A DNA stretch of 40,215 bases, from assembly GCA_944325815.1 (NCBI GenBank), contig CALVBV010000005.1, forward strand, positions 1 through 40,215, given 5' to 3'. The notes beneath the pieces were generated by a model. That model saw only the letters and a program-made list of their open reading frames with translations. It was not told the DNA's origin and made no database searches. Positions 1-7,650 of this stretch are shown here, in pieces (within the stretch, counting starts at the first letter, position 1; each line of letters begins with the position of its first letter). A program made the position numbers and the translations under genes. The DNA comes from Candidatus Gastranaerophilales bacterium (lineage in GTDB: Bacteria > Cyanobacteriota > Vampirovibrionia > Gastranaerophilales > Gastranaerophilaceae).

Positions 1-93
1 AAAATGAACAAGGTGAAACTGTAGGAAAACCTGGATTTTCAAATTCTTTTTCGGCAAGACAACTCCGCCGGGTTGGATAGCTGTAATTCTCAT
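1..93 (-). CDS. 5' end of an unidentified protein, truncated by the window edge
   Basis: Thirty-one open codons run from an ATG at 93-91 off the left edge. An AGAGGG ribosome binding site lies about 7 bases upstream. A perfect TTGACA -35 and an extended -10 lie further up, so a real gene start is likely. The first residues read MRITAIQP, a start I associate with many Gastranaerophilales proteins of unknown function. Too little is visible to name a family. The codons after residue 15 look unremarkable and a frameshift cannot be excluded. Confidence 0.5.
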   Translation of the reverse strand, partial: MRITAIQPGGVVLPKKNLKIQVFLQFHLVHF

Positions 94-125
94 AAATAAA
101 CCCTCTTGGTTAAACACACTCAAGC

Positions 126-154
126 ACATTACCACAAAATTTTAAAATTGTCAA
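126..154 (-). promoter_or_regulatory. Sigma-70-type promoter of the truncated left-edge gene
   Basis: On the minus strand, TTGACA (154-149) is followed after exactly 17 bases by TAATGT (131-126), preceded by TGG as an extended -10. The start codon at 93 lies about 30 bases downstream with a ribosome binding site between. Confidence 0.55.
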
Positions 155-220
155 GTTATTAATAACAAAACTTTACATTTGAAAGATGTGATAGAAAATC
201 AGAAAAATGATAATTTTAGC

Positions 221-296
221 AGGAATCGGGCCCGGCATTCCTGCATTTGCCGGACAACAGCGGTATTTACAGGCAGGGCTTTTTAATTCTGCCTGT
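221..296 (+). other. Potential structured leader upstream of the Hcp-like gene
   Basis: Three inverted repeats lie close together. AGGAAT (221-226) pairs with ATTCCT (237-242). CCGGCA (232-237) pairs with TGCCGG (248-253). ACAGGCAG (269-276) pairs with CTGCCTGT (289-296). The first two share bases and cannot form together, as in switching leaders. The segment is more GC-rich than its surroundings and sits about 90 bases before the start at 384. No known riboswitch family was recognised. Confidence 0.35.
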
Positions 297-383
297 CAGG
301 AGAAAATGTAAATTCTTTTATCAGCAGACATTGCCCGACAGCGCAATTTATTTTCCCGTAATTGCACGTATCATATAGTTACT

Positions 384-1958
384 ATGAATTACAATGAAGA
401 TTATCAATATGACAGCTGTGTCTCAAGAGGCATCTGCTCGGTTAATCCGAGAACTTCTGCGCTGCAGGAAATTCTAATTATTTATCTTAAAACTACTGCT
501 TATTATGCTTTAAAACTCCATGAGGCCGGTATTATCAACGCAGATTCCGGAAGCATCATACTGAATACTATTTCTATAATGGTTTCAAATCCGGAATTTT
601 CAGAATCCGACTTTGAAAGACTTACTAAAAAGTTTAATGAGATTCTGCCGGATATTATTGAACAATATGAAAATCTCTGCCGGGAAAGAAATATTGAGCC
701 GGAGTTTATTGAAACACCGTTTAAAGATTATAAAAAAATAGATATTGTTCAGTCCATAAGGCTCGGAGAAAAAGAGTTTCTTAATGAAACAAAGTCTGCA
801 CCGCAGGAGATTCGTGATTTGTACAAGATACTTTTTGTTATTGCAAAAAGTATTTGTATTAATCTTTTGGATTTGGAAACTTACGGGAAAAACGAAAAAG
901 AAGGGTATCTGGCAATTCTGAAAATTCTTGATTCTCTTAATTCAAAAGAACGCGATTCAGACAGAATTAAAACTCTCGTCCTTGATGTTTCCAAGAAGGA
1001 CAATGAATTAATGACGCTTTTAAGACGGACTCAGGAAGAGCGATACGGCAGACAAAGAGTTAATGAGGTATCATATTCCACAACTCCGGGGAAAGCCGTA
1101 CTTGTTGCGGGTTCTAATATAAAAGAGCTTGAAGATATACTGGAGGCCTTCAACGATATTGATATCGATGTTTATACTCATGATGAAATGATGCTGGCGA
1201 ATACATTTCCGAAATTTGCAGAGTACAAAAATCTAAAAGGACAATTCGGACAGGGAATGGAAGAGTGTCTTTTAGATTTTGCGACATTTCCGGGGCCGAT
1301 TATTCTTACCAAGCACTCGCTTTTTAATGTTGAGCATCTCTACAGAGGAAGACTCTATACAACGGATTCTGCCTGCTCAAAAGGAGTTATACCTATAAAG
1401 AATAAAGATTTTGCTGAAGTTAAAGAAGCGGCTTTGCAGTCAAAAGGCTTTAAAACCGGAAAACAATGTGAAAGCGTGAATATTGGATATAATTTTGAGG
1501 ATTTTATATCGGAATTAAAACAAAAACTTGCGGAAAAAGAGTATTCCAATATATTTATTATAGGGCAGGCAGGCTACACGCTTGACCAGCAGGCATACTT
1601 TCACAAGCTTTTAAAACAGACGCCCGATGATGTTTTAATAATTTCGCTCGCGTATAATTTGACAAAAGATAACATAATTAATATAAACGGCTGTTATGAC
1701 AGTTTTGCGGTTATACGGACAGCAGAAGTGGTAAAAGAAATTACCGGGCTTCCTGTAACAATATTTTTTCCGCAATGCGACCGTTACACAATCTCTCAAA
1801 TGACGTATTTGAGCCGGTTTGAAAACTTTAATATTTTTGTCGGAAAATGCACGCCTTTGATGCTTAACCCTAACCTTATAAACACTTTAAACAAAGTTTT
1901 TGGGATAAACGGTCTGAGTTCGGTTAAAAAAGATTTAGACAAAATTTTGGGTGAATAA
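384..1958 (+). CDS. Hybrid-cluster protein (Hcp) homologue with most metal ligands lost
   Basis: The 524 residues align by eye with Hcp (hydroxylamine/NO reductase, the prismane protein). The N-terminal GICSVNP...ALQEILI stretch matches the Hcp GVCGKTP...ALQDLLI region. PGKAVLVAG (235-243), VYTHDEM (263-269), a RGRLYTTDSACSKGV stretch and the C-terminal NPNLINTLNKVFGI also match. Hcp normally binds a [4Fe-4S] and a 4Fe-2S-2O cluster. Here only the CX5C half of the N-terminal motif remains (C12, C18). H266 and C437 are kept. The usual TTNC is TKHS (309-312), GGCDG is GQAGY (394-398), LACGK is LAYNL (422-426), and the distal E-x-K is D-R-Y (466-468). A conventional hybrid cluster is therefore unlikely; the role may be structural, redox-altered or unrelated. 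No clear ribosome binding site precedes the ATG. A terminator-like hairpin follows. Confidence 0.75.
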   Translation: MNYNEDYQYDSCVSRGICSVNPRTSALQEILIIYLKTTAYYALKLHEAGIINADSGSIILNTISIMVSNPEFSESDFERLTKKFNEILPDIIEQYENLCRERNIEPEFIETPFKDYKKIDIVQSIRLGEKEFLNETKSAPQEIRDLYKILFVIAKSICINLLDLETYGKNEKEGYLAILKILDSLNSKERDSDRIKTLVLDVSKKDNELMTLLRRTQEERYGRQRVNEVSYSTTPGKAVLVAGSNIKELEDILEAFNDIDIDVYTHDEMMLANTFPKFAEYKNLKGQFGQGMEECLLDFATFPGPIILTKHSLFNVEHLYRGRLYTTDSACSKGVIPIKNKDFAEVKEAALQSKGFKTGKQCESVNIGYNFEDFISELKQKLAEKEYSNIFIIGQAGYTLDQQAYFHKLLKQTPDDVLIISLAYNLTKDNIININGCYDSFAVIRTAEVVKEITGLPVTIFFPQCDRYTISQMTYLSRFENFNIFVGKCTPLMLNPNLINTLNKVFGINGLSSVKKDLDKILGE

Positions 1959-1968
1959 TAATCAGGAT

Positions 1969-2011
1969 GCGGAAAAATAAAATTAATAAGAAAAATGTTA
2001 ATTTTTTCCGC
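1969..2011 (+). terminator. AT-rich hairpin after the Hcp-like gene
   Basis: GCGGAAAAAT... (from 1969) pairs with ...ATTTTTTCCGC (to 2011), with a few unpaired bases. The stem ends in GCGG/CCGC and is filled with A:T pairs. Near-identical stems occur at 6747-6768 and 37100-37140, so this is either the local terminator style or a small dispersed repeat. Confidence 0.5.
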
Positions 2012-2020
2012 AAACTCGGA

Positions 2021-2049
2021 TTGTCCTGTACTCTGATTTGATGTATATT
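2021..2049 (+). promoter_or_regulatory. Promoter of the CpaE/TadZ-like gene
   Basis: TTGTCC (2021-2026) and TATATT (2044-2049) are separated by 17 bases. The start codon at 2093 follows about 43 bases later with a GAGAGG ribosome binding site. Confidence 0.45.
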
Positions 2050-2092
2050 AAGAAGAGCAGAAAAATTTTTCTGTCTGTTTGAGAGGTTTTAT

Positions 2093-3235
2093 ATGCAGAA
2101 TTGTCCGTCAATCATAGTATTAGATAAAAATTCAAATTCAAGAGAGGTTATTAAAGGTTATCTTGAGGGGATGAATGTTATACTCTTTGATGATTTTAAA
2201 GCCGGATTTGAAGAAATAAAAAAACTGGAAGGCAATGCTATTGTAATATTGGATATTTCAGAAAAAGATAAAGAAAGCCAGCATATTGCCGAGAATTTAA
2301 AACTTTATACTTCAAAAATTATAATAACGTCTGTAAATTGTTCCACCAATACAATAATCAAGGCGCTTCGCCTGGGTGCCAAAGAGTTTCTTCCTAAGCC
2401 ATTGCTAAAAGATGACTTGGTACGTACAGTAATTCGTCTGGCGAGTCAGTCTGCAGAGAGTGCCGGGTCGGAATCCAAGATTATAACAGTGTATTCCAAT
2501 AAAGGCGGTATCGGAAAAACGACGATTGCGGTAAATCTGGCTTCCGAGCTGGCAAAAGTTACAAAGGATAAGGTTGCATTAATTGACTTAAATCTTCAGC
2601 TTGGCGATGTTTCGACTTTTCTTAATCTAAACCCGCCTTTTGATGTTAACTATGTTATTCAAAGGCTTCTGGACAAAGACGAAGCAACATTGCTTAAAGC
2701 ATTTGAAAAATATAAAAATACGTCAATGTACGTTCTGGCAGATCCGAGTTATATAGAACAGTCAGAGAGTATAACAACCCAGCAGATAACAAAACTTTTC
2801 AGAAGCCTGAAAAAGGTGTTTCCATATATTGTAGTTGATATGTCTTCAAATATAGATGCAAATTCATTAAAAATATTAGACAGTTCGGATTGGATACTAT
2901 TTACAACAATTGTGAACATTCCGGCAATAAGAAACTGCCAGAGGTGTCTTAATCTGTTTAATTCCAGAAGATATCCAAAAGATAAAGTGAGGGTTGTTGT
3001 CAATCGTTATATGGAAAATGATGAAATTAAGATAGAAGATATTGAAAATACTCTTGGTGAAAAGGTTTATTGGAAAATTCCGAATAACTATTTTACAATA
3101 ATGGAGGCAATAAATAAGGGCGTCTGTATTTCAGAAATAAATGCGGATTCCAATATTGGCAATAATTTCAGAGATTTTGCCTCCAAAGTTTCCGATGACA
3201 TTATTGAACAATCAGTAATACAGTACAGGGCTTAG
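2093..3235 (+). CDS. CpaE/TadZ-like protein: receiver domain plus MinD/ParA-type ATPase
   Basis: Residues 1-118 form a response-regulator receiver fold with an acidic residue at D11, the candidate phospho-acceptor D54 (VILDIS) and K102 in the PKP signature. Residues 128-380 are a SIMIBI ATPase with the deviant Walker A KGGIGKTT (137-144), a VALIDLNLQLGDVSTF switch region and a VVDMSS Walker B. This receiver-ATPase pairing is typical of CpaE/TadZ proteins, which place pilus secretion machines at the cell pole. No Tad operon surrounds it, so here it may localise the type IV pilus encoded at 15355-21214 or another envelope complex. An 11-base gap leads to the membrane protein at 3247, implying a shared transcript. 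Confidence 0.8.
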   Translation: MQNCPSIIVLDKNSNSREVIKGYLEGMNVILFDDFKAGFEEIKKLEGNAIVILDISEKDKESQHIAENLKLYTSKIIITSVNCSTNTIIKALRLGAKEFLPKPLLKDDLVRTVIRLASQSAESAGSESKIITVYSNKGGIGKTTIAVNLASELAKVTKDKVALIDLNLQLGDVSTFLNLNPPFDVNYVIQRLLDKDEATLLKAFEKYKNTSMYVLADPSYIEQSESITTQQITKLFRSLKKVFPYIVVDMSSNIDANSLKILDSSDWILFTTIVNIPAIRNCQRCLNLFNSRRYPKDKVRVVVNRYMENDEIKIEDIENTLGEKVYWKIPNNYFTIMEAINKGVCISEINADSNIGNNFRDFASKVSDDIIEQSVIQYRA

Positions 3236-3246
3236 GGACAAATATT

Positions 3247-4071
3247 ATGATAAAATGTATAAAAAATAGCTTTAATCTTACCAATAAATATATAATACTG
3301 GCAACTCCGCTTATTTTGTTTTCGCTTATTTCAAGTCTTTATATACTGTTTTCGGTAAACGGAAATATAATCAGTCTGGTGTTTGCGGCAGTGTTGTTTA
3401 TCCTGATGCTTACGGCTTTTTTATCGGGATGGTTTTATATGATAAAGATGTGTGTTTCATCGCCGGAGAATAATGAAGATCCGAATTTTTTAATCAAAGA
3501 ATTTCCTTCCGGCGTTGGTGAGTATATATTGCCGGTGCTGGGTCTTGTTTTAAACACATTTATTGTTTCGTTGTTTTTGCTGGTAATTGCATATTATACG
3601 GGGATGAAGTTTATCGGAGATATCGGAATTTCTCCGGAGGCGTTTTCCAAAGCAATAGAAACAACGGAGTCTCTAAAAAACTTTTTGTCATCGCTCACGG
3701 AAACCCAGCTATTCAGGCTTAATGCTTGGAACATTCTGTTATTTCTTACAATGTCATTGACATATTTTCTTATAATGTTGTATTCACCGGTTCTGTTTTT
3801 TAAAGAGAAGAATCCGTTTAAAGCATATTTTATATCCTTGAAAGATTTGTTCTGCAGAAAGTTCTTTAAAACACTCGGGCTTTATCTGATTCTGTTTATT
3901 TCATATTTTATACTCTCTGTTCTTACAACGATTTTTGGTATGAATATAGTAATGCACTTTGTGTTCACACTGATAAATTTTTATTATCTTGTATTTGCAG
4001 GAGTGCTTGTGTTTAATTATTATTACAAGAACTTTATCCAAATCGGCGGAAATCTGGACGAGCGGGCGTAA
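3247..4071 (+). CDS. Polytopic inner-membrane protein of unknown function
   Basis: The 274-residue protein has about six hydrophobic segments, at roughly residues 14-35, 40-65, 96-118, 160-180, 210-230 and 235-262. A soluble loop of about 40 residues (119-158) lies between two of them. The helices are rich in Phe, Ile and Leu and carry no charged catalytic signature. The general shape resembles uncharacterised DUF4013/DUF975-type membrane proteins, but I do not claim the family. It follows the CpaE-like gene by 11 bases, so it could be a membrane partner of that ATPase. Confidence 0.7.
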   Translation: MIKCIKNSFNLTNKYIILATPLILFSLISSLYILFSVNGNIISLVFAAVLFILMLTAFLSGWFYMIKMCVSSPENNEDPNFLIKEFPSGVGEYILPVLGLVLNTFIVSLFLLVIAYYTGMKFIGDIGISPEAFSKAIETTESLKNFLSSLTETQLFRLNAWNILLFLTMSLTYFLIMLYSPVLFFKEKNPFKAYFISLKDLFCRKFFKTLGLYLILFISYFILSVLTTIFGMNIVMHFVFTLINFYYLVFAGVLVFNYYYKNFIQIGGNLDERA

Positions 4072-4215
4072 TTCTCTGTTTTAAAGTTTAATCATTTTGC
4101 TGTGCTGTGTATGGTTTCCAAGGCCGTTGCAAGTGTTACACGGTTTTTTAGACAGTCTTGTTTTTTCTGTCCACTCCAGCTTCTCTTTTGAGTTCCATAA
4201 TTGTTTTATTATTTG

Positions 4216-4224
4216 TGCTATAAT
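4216..4224 (+). promoter_or_regulatory. Extended -10 promoter of yhaM-uvrC
   Basis: TGC-TATAAT (4216-4224) is a consensus -10 with an upstream TGn extension. No good -35 is visible, as is common for extended -10 promoters. The start codon at 4247 lies 22 bases downstream with a strong AGGAGA site. Confidence 0.6.
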
Positions 4225-4246
4225 TTAAACAATTAGGAGAAATTAG

Positions 4247-5074
4247 ATGTTTAGCACAGATATTATCTATGATGTTGTAACGTTTTCGGTCGGAGATACC
4301 AAAGCCGGTACTAAAATGGGGAAATTACAGCTTAAGGATTCTAAAACCGGAGAAGTTTTAAACTGTATTCTTTGGGAAGAAGCTCTCAATAGGATGGATG
4401 ATAAACTCTTTAGATGCGGAAACCAGCTCAGGATTGTATCCGGCTCGTTCAACGAAAAGTACAATAATTGTCTGGTTACTGCGCTCGAACTCATTAAGGA
4501 AGCTAAAACCGGATTGGATGAAAATGAACGTACACAAGCATATGAAGAAATTATTGGATATATAAACCGAATTAAGGATACTAAACTCAGAGAGTTTGTA
4601 CTCAATATTTATAATGAAAACAAAGAAAAAATGCTTATATGTCCTGCCGCAAAAATGATGCACCACAATTACATAGGCGGACTGATGGTTCATATTCTGG
4701 AATGCTTAAAATATGCTGAGGCTAATATGCAGGCGTTTTTCCAGCGCGTTAATCAGGATGAAGTTTTTTCTGCCTGCCTTTTGCATGATATTGGCAAGCT
4801 GTTTGAATATACCGTAAATGTTGAATCCGGACTAATTGATTATGACGAAAATTTTAGAAAAGAATGGATAAGCCACTCGCAGTACGGATTCTCAATTTGT
4901 ATGACTGCAGGATTCAAACGCATTGCCAAAATGATTGCAGCGCACCACGGAAGAGCTGAATGGGGGGCAATTGTCGACTTGAACGAAAAAGATTTGGAAC
5001 CTTATGTGTATTTGATTCATCACATTGATGACCTGTCGGCAAAATTCGGCAAAACAAATGTTCTGATGTTATAA
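4247..5074 (+). CDS. yhaM: YhaM-type 3'-5' exoribonuclease (OB fold plus HD domain)
   Basis: The N-terminal 85 residues look like the OB-fold nucleic-acid binding domain of YhaM. The C-terminal part is an HD phosphohydrolase-type nuclease domain. Its metal-binding residues are visible: H149 in GGLMVHI, H180-D181 in LLHDIGK, H233-H234 in AAHHGRAEWG and D261 in HHIDDL. YhaM trims single-stranded RNA ends in Firmicutes and also acts on DNA in vitro. At 275 residues this one is shorter than the roughly 310-residue Bacillus protein. The start is set by the AGGAGA site. It is co-transcribed with uvrC, which begins 8 bases after its stop, so a link to nucleic-acid processing or repair is plausible. 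Confidence 0.8.
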   Translation: MFSTDIIYDVVTFSVGDTKAGTKMGKLQLKDSKTGEVLNCILWEEALNRMDDKLFRCGNQLRIVSGSFNEKYNNCLVTALELIKEAKTGLDENERTQAYEEIIGYINRIKDTKLREFVLNIYNENKEKMLICPAAKMMHHNYIGGLMVHILECLKYAEANMQAFFQRVNQDEVFSACLLHDIGKLFEYTVNVESGLIDYDENFRKEWISHSQYGFSICMTAGFKRIAKMIAAHHGRAEWGAIVDLNEKDLEPYVYLIHHIDDLSAKFGKTNVLML

Positions 5075-5082
5075 TATCTTTG

Positions 5083-6741
5083 ATGAATGAGTTATTAAAA
5101 GAGACTATCAAACTTGTGCCGGAACAGCCCGGCTGCTATCTTTATTACGACAAAGACGGCGAAATTATCTATGTCGGAAAAGCTAAGAATTTAAAAAGAC
5201 GGGTTTACAGTTATTTTCACAAACAGCACGACAGCGTTAAAACAAATGTTCTTGTATCTCAAATAGAAAAACTTGAATATATTATAACTGATTCGGAAGT
5301 TGAGGCTTTAATACTTGAATCACACTTAATCAAGAAGCATAAACCCCGCTATAATATTCTGCTTAAGGATGACAAAAAGTATCCGTATTTTCTGATAACT
5401 GACGAGGATTTCCCGAGGATTCAGGTTGTAAGAAAAAAGAATATGAATCCGGACAAAGGAAGATATTACGGCCCTTATACAGACGTCGGTGCAATGTATG
5501 CAACTCTTGATTTTCTAAAACGTCTTTTCCCTTTAAAACAATGTAAAACTCCGAAGTTTTCTAACCGCCCATGCCTTTATTATCATATAGGTAAATGTCT
5601 GGCGCCCTGTCAGGGGAAAGTAACACCGGAGGAGTATCAGAAACTGATTCACCAGGTTGAATTATTCTTGAGCGGCAAACAGACCGAGCTTTTGAAGCAG
5701 ATACAAATCCAGATGCAAAAGTATGCAGAATCAGAGCAGTTTGAAAAAGCAGCAAAAATGCGTGACAGTTTTCTGGATTTGCAAAAGACTTTGGAAAGAC
5801 AAAAAGTCGTCTATGAAAACACTAAACTTAATGAAGATATTATTGCGGTACTTTATGAGGATGGCATTTTAGCAATCGTTATAATGATGATAAGAGAAGG
5901 CCGGTTGATTGATAAAAAAGATTTTACATACTTTGTTGACAACGCCGATAAGACAGAATACTTTGAGACCTTTTTCCGGGATTATTACACGAACTTGAAA
6001 CTCGAGTTTCCGGATAAAATTATATCAAAAGACCTTGAAGAAGTAGGCGAAAAAGAACTTTATCAGGACTGGTTACAGGTAATTTCCGGCAAAAAAATTT
6101 CAATTAACTACGCAAAGGGCCGCAGCAAATATAAGGAATTATACGAACTTGCACTCAAAAACGCATCAAATCTTCTTGAAAATGCAAAGCTGAAAAAGAT
6201 GGCACAGATAAGTGATGATTTTAATGAAGTCGGCTCATATCTTGCAGAAAAACTAAGGCTGAAGAATTTTCCAAACCGCATTGAATGCTATGATATATCC
6301 CACATTCAGGGAACAAACACTGTAGCCTCAATGGTTGTTTTTCAAAACGGCCTCCCTAAAAAGACTGCTTACCGTAAATTCAAAATTAGGACGACAGAAG
6401 GTAAGCCCGATGACTTTTTATCAATGAAAGAGGTTTTATCCAGAAGGCTTGCCCGATTAGGAGAAAAGAAATGGGAAAAGCCGGATTTAATAATCATAGA
6501 CGGCGGCAAAGGCCAGTTATCAAGCGTTATGCAGATTGTATCAGATATGGGAATAGAAGGAATTGATTTTGTCTCGCTTGCTAAAAGAGAAGAAGAGGTC
6601 TTTTTGCCGAATCAATCGGAATCAATCCTTCTCCCGAGAGATTCTAATGCTCTTTATCTAATCCAGAGAATCCGCGATGAGGCACACAGATTTGCCATAA
6701 CTTTCCATCGGGATTTGAGAAGCAAAGCTTTGAAAAAGTGA
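5083..6741 (+). CDS. uvrC: UvrC excinuclease subunit lacking the C-terminal HhH domain
   Basis: UvrC makes the two incisions of nucleotide excision repair after UvrAB has loaded on a lesion. A GIY-YIG nuclease domain covers residues 10-95 (GCYLYYDKDGEIIYVGKAKNLKRR region). A cysteine cluster follows at about 165-180 (CLYYHIGKCLAPC), then a UVR motif (FEKAAKMRD, about 220), then the RNase H-like 5' nuclease with ECYDISHIQG, IIIDGGKGQL and RDEAHRFAI. Family members continue for another 50-60 residues with a tandem helix-hairpin-helix DNA-binding domain. This protein stops right after FHRDLRSKALKK and a terminator follows at once, so the domain is really absent. ATG 5083 is preferred over the TTG at 5080. 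Confidence 0.93.
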   Translation: MNELLKETIKLVPEQPGCYLYYDKDGEIIYVGKAKNLKRRVYSYFHKQHDSVKTNVLVSQIEKLEYIITDSEVEALILESHLIKKHKPRYNILLKDDKKYPYFLITDEDFPRIQVVRKKNMNPDKGRYYGPYTDVGAMYATLDFLKRLFPLKQCKTPKFSNRPCLYYHIGKCLAPCQGKVTPEEYQKLIHQVELFLSGKQTELLKQIQIQMQKYAESEQFEKAAKMRDSFLDLQKTLERQKVVYENTKLNEDIIAVLYEDGILAIVIMMIREGRLIDKKDFTYFVDNADKTEYFETFFRDYYTNLKLEFPDKIISKDLEEVGEKELYQDWLQVISGKKISINYAKGRSKYKELYELALKNASNLLENAKLKKMAQISDDFNEVGSYLAEKLRLKNFPNRIECYDISHIQGTNTVASMVVFQNGLPKKTAYRKFKIRTTEGKPDDFLSMKEVLSRRLARLGEKKWEKPDLIIIDGGKGQLSSVMQIVSDMGIEGIDFVSLAKREEEVFLPNQSESILLPRDSNALYLIQRIRDEAHRFAITFHRDLRSKALKK

Positions 6742-6746
6742 GTTTA

Positions 6747-6768
6747 CGGAAAAATTAAAATTTTTCCG
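6747..6768 (+). terminator. Terminator hairpin after uvrC
   Basis: A perfect 10-bp stem, CGGAAAAATT (6747-6756) with AATTTTTCCG (6759-6768) around two bases, begins 5 bases after the uvrC stop. Its sequence recalls the hairpins at 1969 and 37100. Confidence 0.6.
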
Positions 6769-6800
6769 CCTCCTCAAGTCGTAAAATTATGTAACATTTT

Positions 6801-6832
6801 GGCAATTTTTTAATATAACCTGTTTTATAATA
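6801..6832 (+). promoter_or_regulatory. Shared-type promoter (GGCAATT...TG) of the metallopeptidase gene
   Basis: GGCAATTTTTT starts at 6801, a TG lies exactly 20 bases on (6821-6822), and TTTTATAAT follows (6823-6831). The same arrangement precedes the genes at 25331, 30082, 31315 and 38402. The 12-mer TGTAACATTTTG (6790-6801) overlaps its upstream edge. Confidence 0.5.
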
Positions 6833-6863
6833 TATACAGTGTAATCAGGTGAAGTGTGCAATA

Positions 6864-7640
6864 ATGGTCAATTCATTTTATTATGACGGAAATCAATACA
6901 TACCCAAAACCGAAGGTGACAGCACAAAAGGGTTTATCCTCGCAAGTATTGCCTCATCTGCAATAATGGGGACACTGCCGATTTGCGGAAAACCATTTGA
7001 AAGGCAGTTGAGCAGAGAGGTTCCAAATAACCATTTATATAAAGACGCTTTTTTAAAATCAGTAGAAACCGCAGGTCTTGACTCTAGAGGTGTCAGTATA
7101 GTGCCTGCTCAAAGACTTGCAGGCGGAGTCAGTGCGGATTTCATAGAAGGAAAAAATGCCTGTTATGTTCCGACAACAAAGCAGGTCATACTTAATACCG
7201 ATAAAATATCAATTGCCGGATTTCACGAAGTCGGACACGCACTAAATCACCAGACCGGTAAAATCGGTAAATTTTTACAAAAAATGCGCAAGCCGGGGTA
7301 TATAATAGCAGGCTTAATGGGAACGATAGCCCTCTTTTCACGTCCGAAACCCAAAGATGCGCCAAAATCAGGCGGTGATTTTATTAGGGATAACTGCGGA
7401 AAAATTGCTTTCTTAGGCTGGATGCCGACAGTGATAGAAGAAGCTATGGCAAGTTATAAGGGGATTAAGGTTGCAAGAAAATCAGGAATTGCCGAGCCTC
7501 TTATTAAGAATATGAAAAAACTTTATGCAAAAGCTTTTCTTACTTATGCCGGAAGAGCGACGGCAACAGGACTTGCGGTCGGTGCGGCAGGCATGATTAT
7601 GGATAAATTCACAAGACCGAAAAAAGGTCGAATACGATGA
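6864..7640 (+). CDS. Membrane-associated zinc metallopeptidase candidate (HEVGH)
   Basis: The 258-residue protein carries HEVGH at residues 121-125 and a downstream EEAMAS (192-197) that could supply a third zinc ligand. That spacing recalls gluzincin-type membrane proteases such as the YugP family. Hydrophobic segments lie at about 24-41, 145-160 and 231-247 (the last glycine- and alanine-rich). The first 20 residues are polar with Tyr and Asn (FYYDGNQYIP). The AGGTGA ribosome binding site at 6847-6852 points to ATG 6864; an upstream in-frame GTG at 6849 lies inside that site. The gene stands alone behind its own promoter. The substrate is unknown and the protease call rests on motifs alone. 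Confidence 0.6.
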   Translation: MVNSFYYDGNQYIPKTEGDSTKGFILASIASSAIMGTLPICGKPFERQLSREVPNNHLYKDAFLKSVETAGLDSRGVSIVPAQRLAGGVSADFIEGKNACYVPTTKQVILNTDKISIAGFHEVGHALNHQTGKIGKFLQKMRKPGYIIAGLMGTIALFSRPKPKDAPKSGGDFIRDNCGKIAFLGWMPTVIEEAMASYKGIKVARKSGIAEPLIKNMKKLYAKAFLTYAGRATATGLAVGAAGMIMDKFTRPKKGRIR

Positions 7641-7650
7641 CGGATTCTAT

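Noticed and set aside
4151-4171. Terminator after the membrane protein gene
   Set aside because: The GACAG/CTGTC stem is only 5 bp with a T-rich loop and no tail.
6849-6863. GTG start for the metallopeptidase
   Set aside because: The GTG overlaps the AGGTGA ribosome binding site, which is correctly spaced for ATG 6864.
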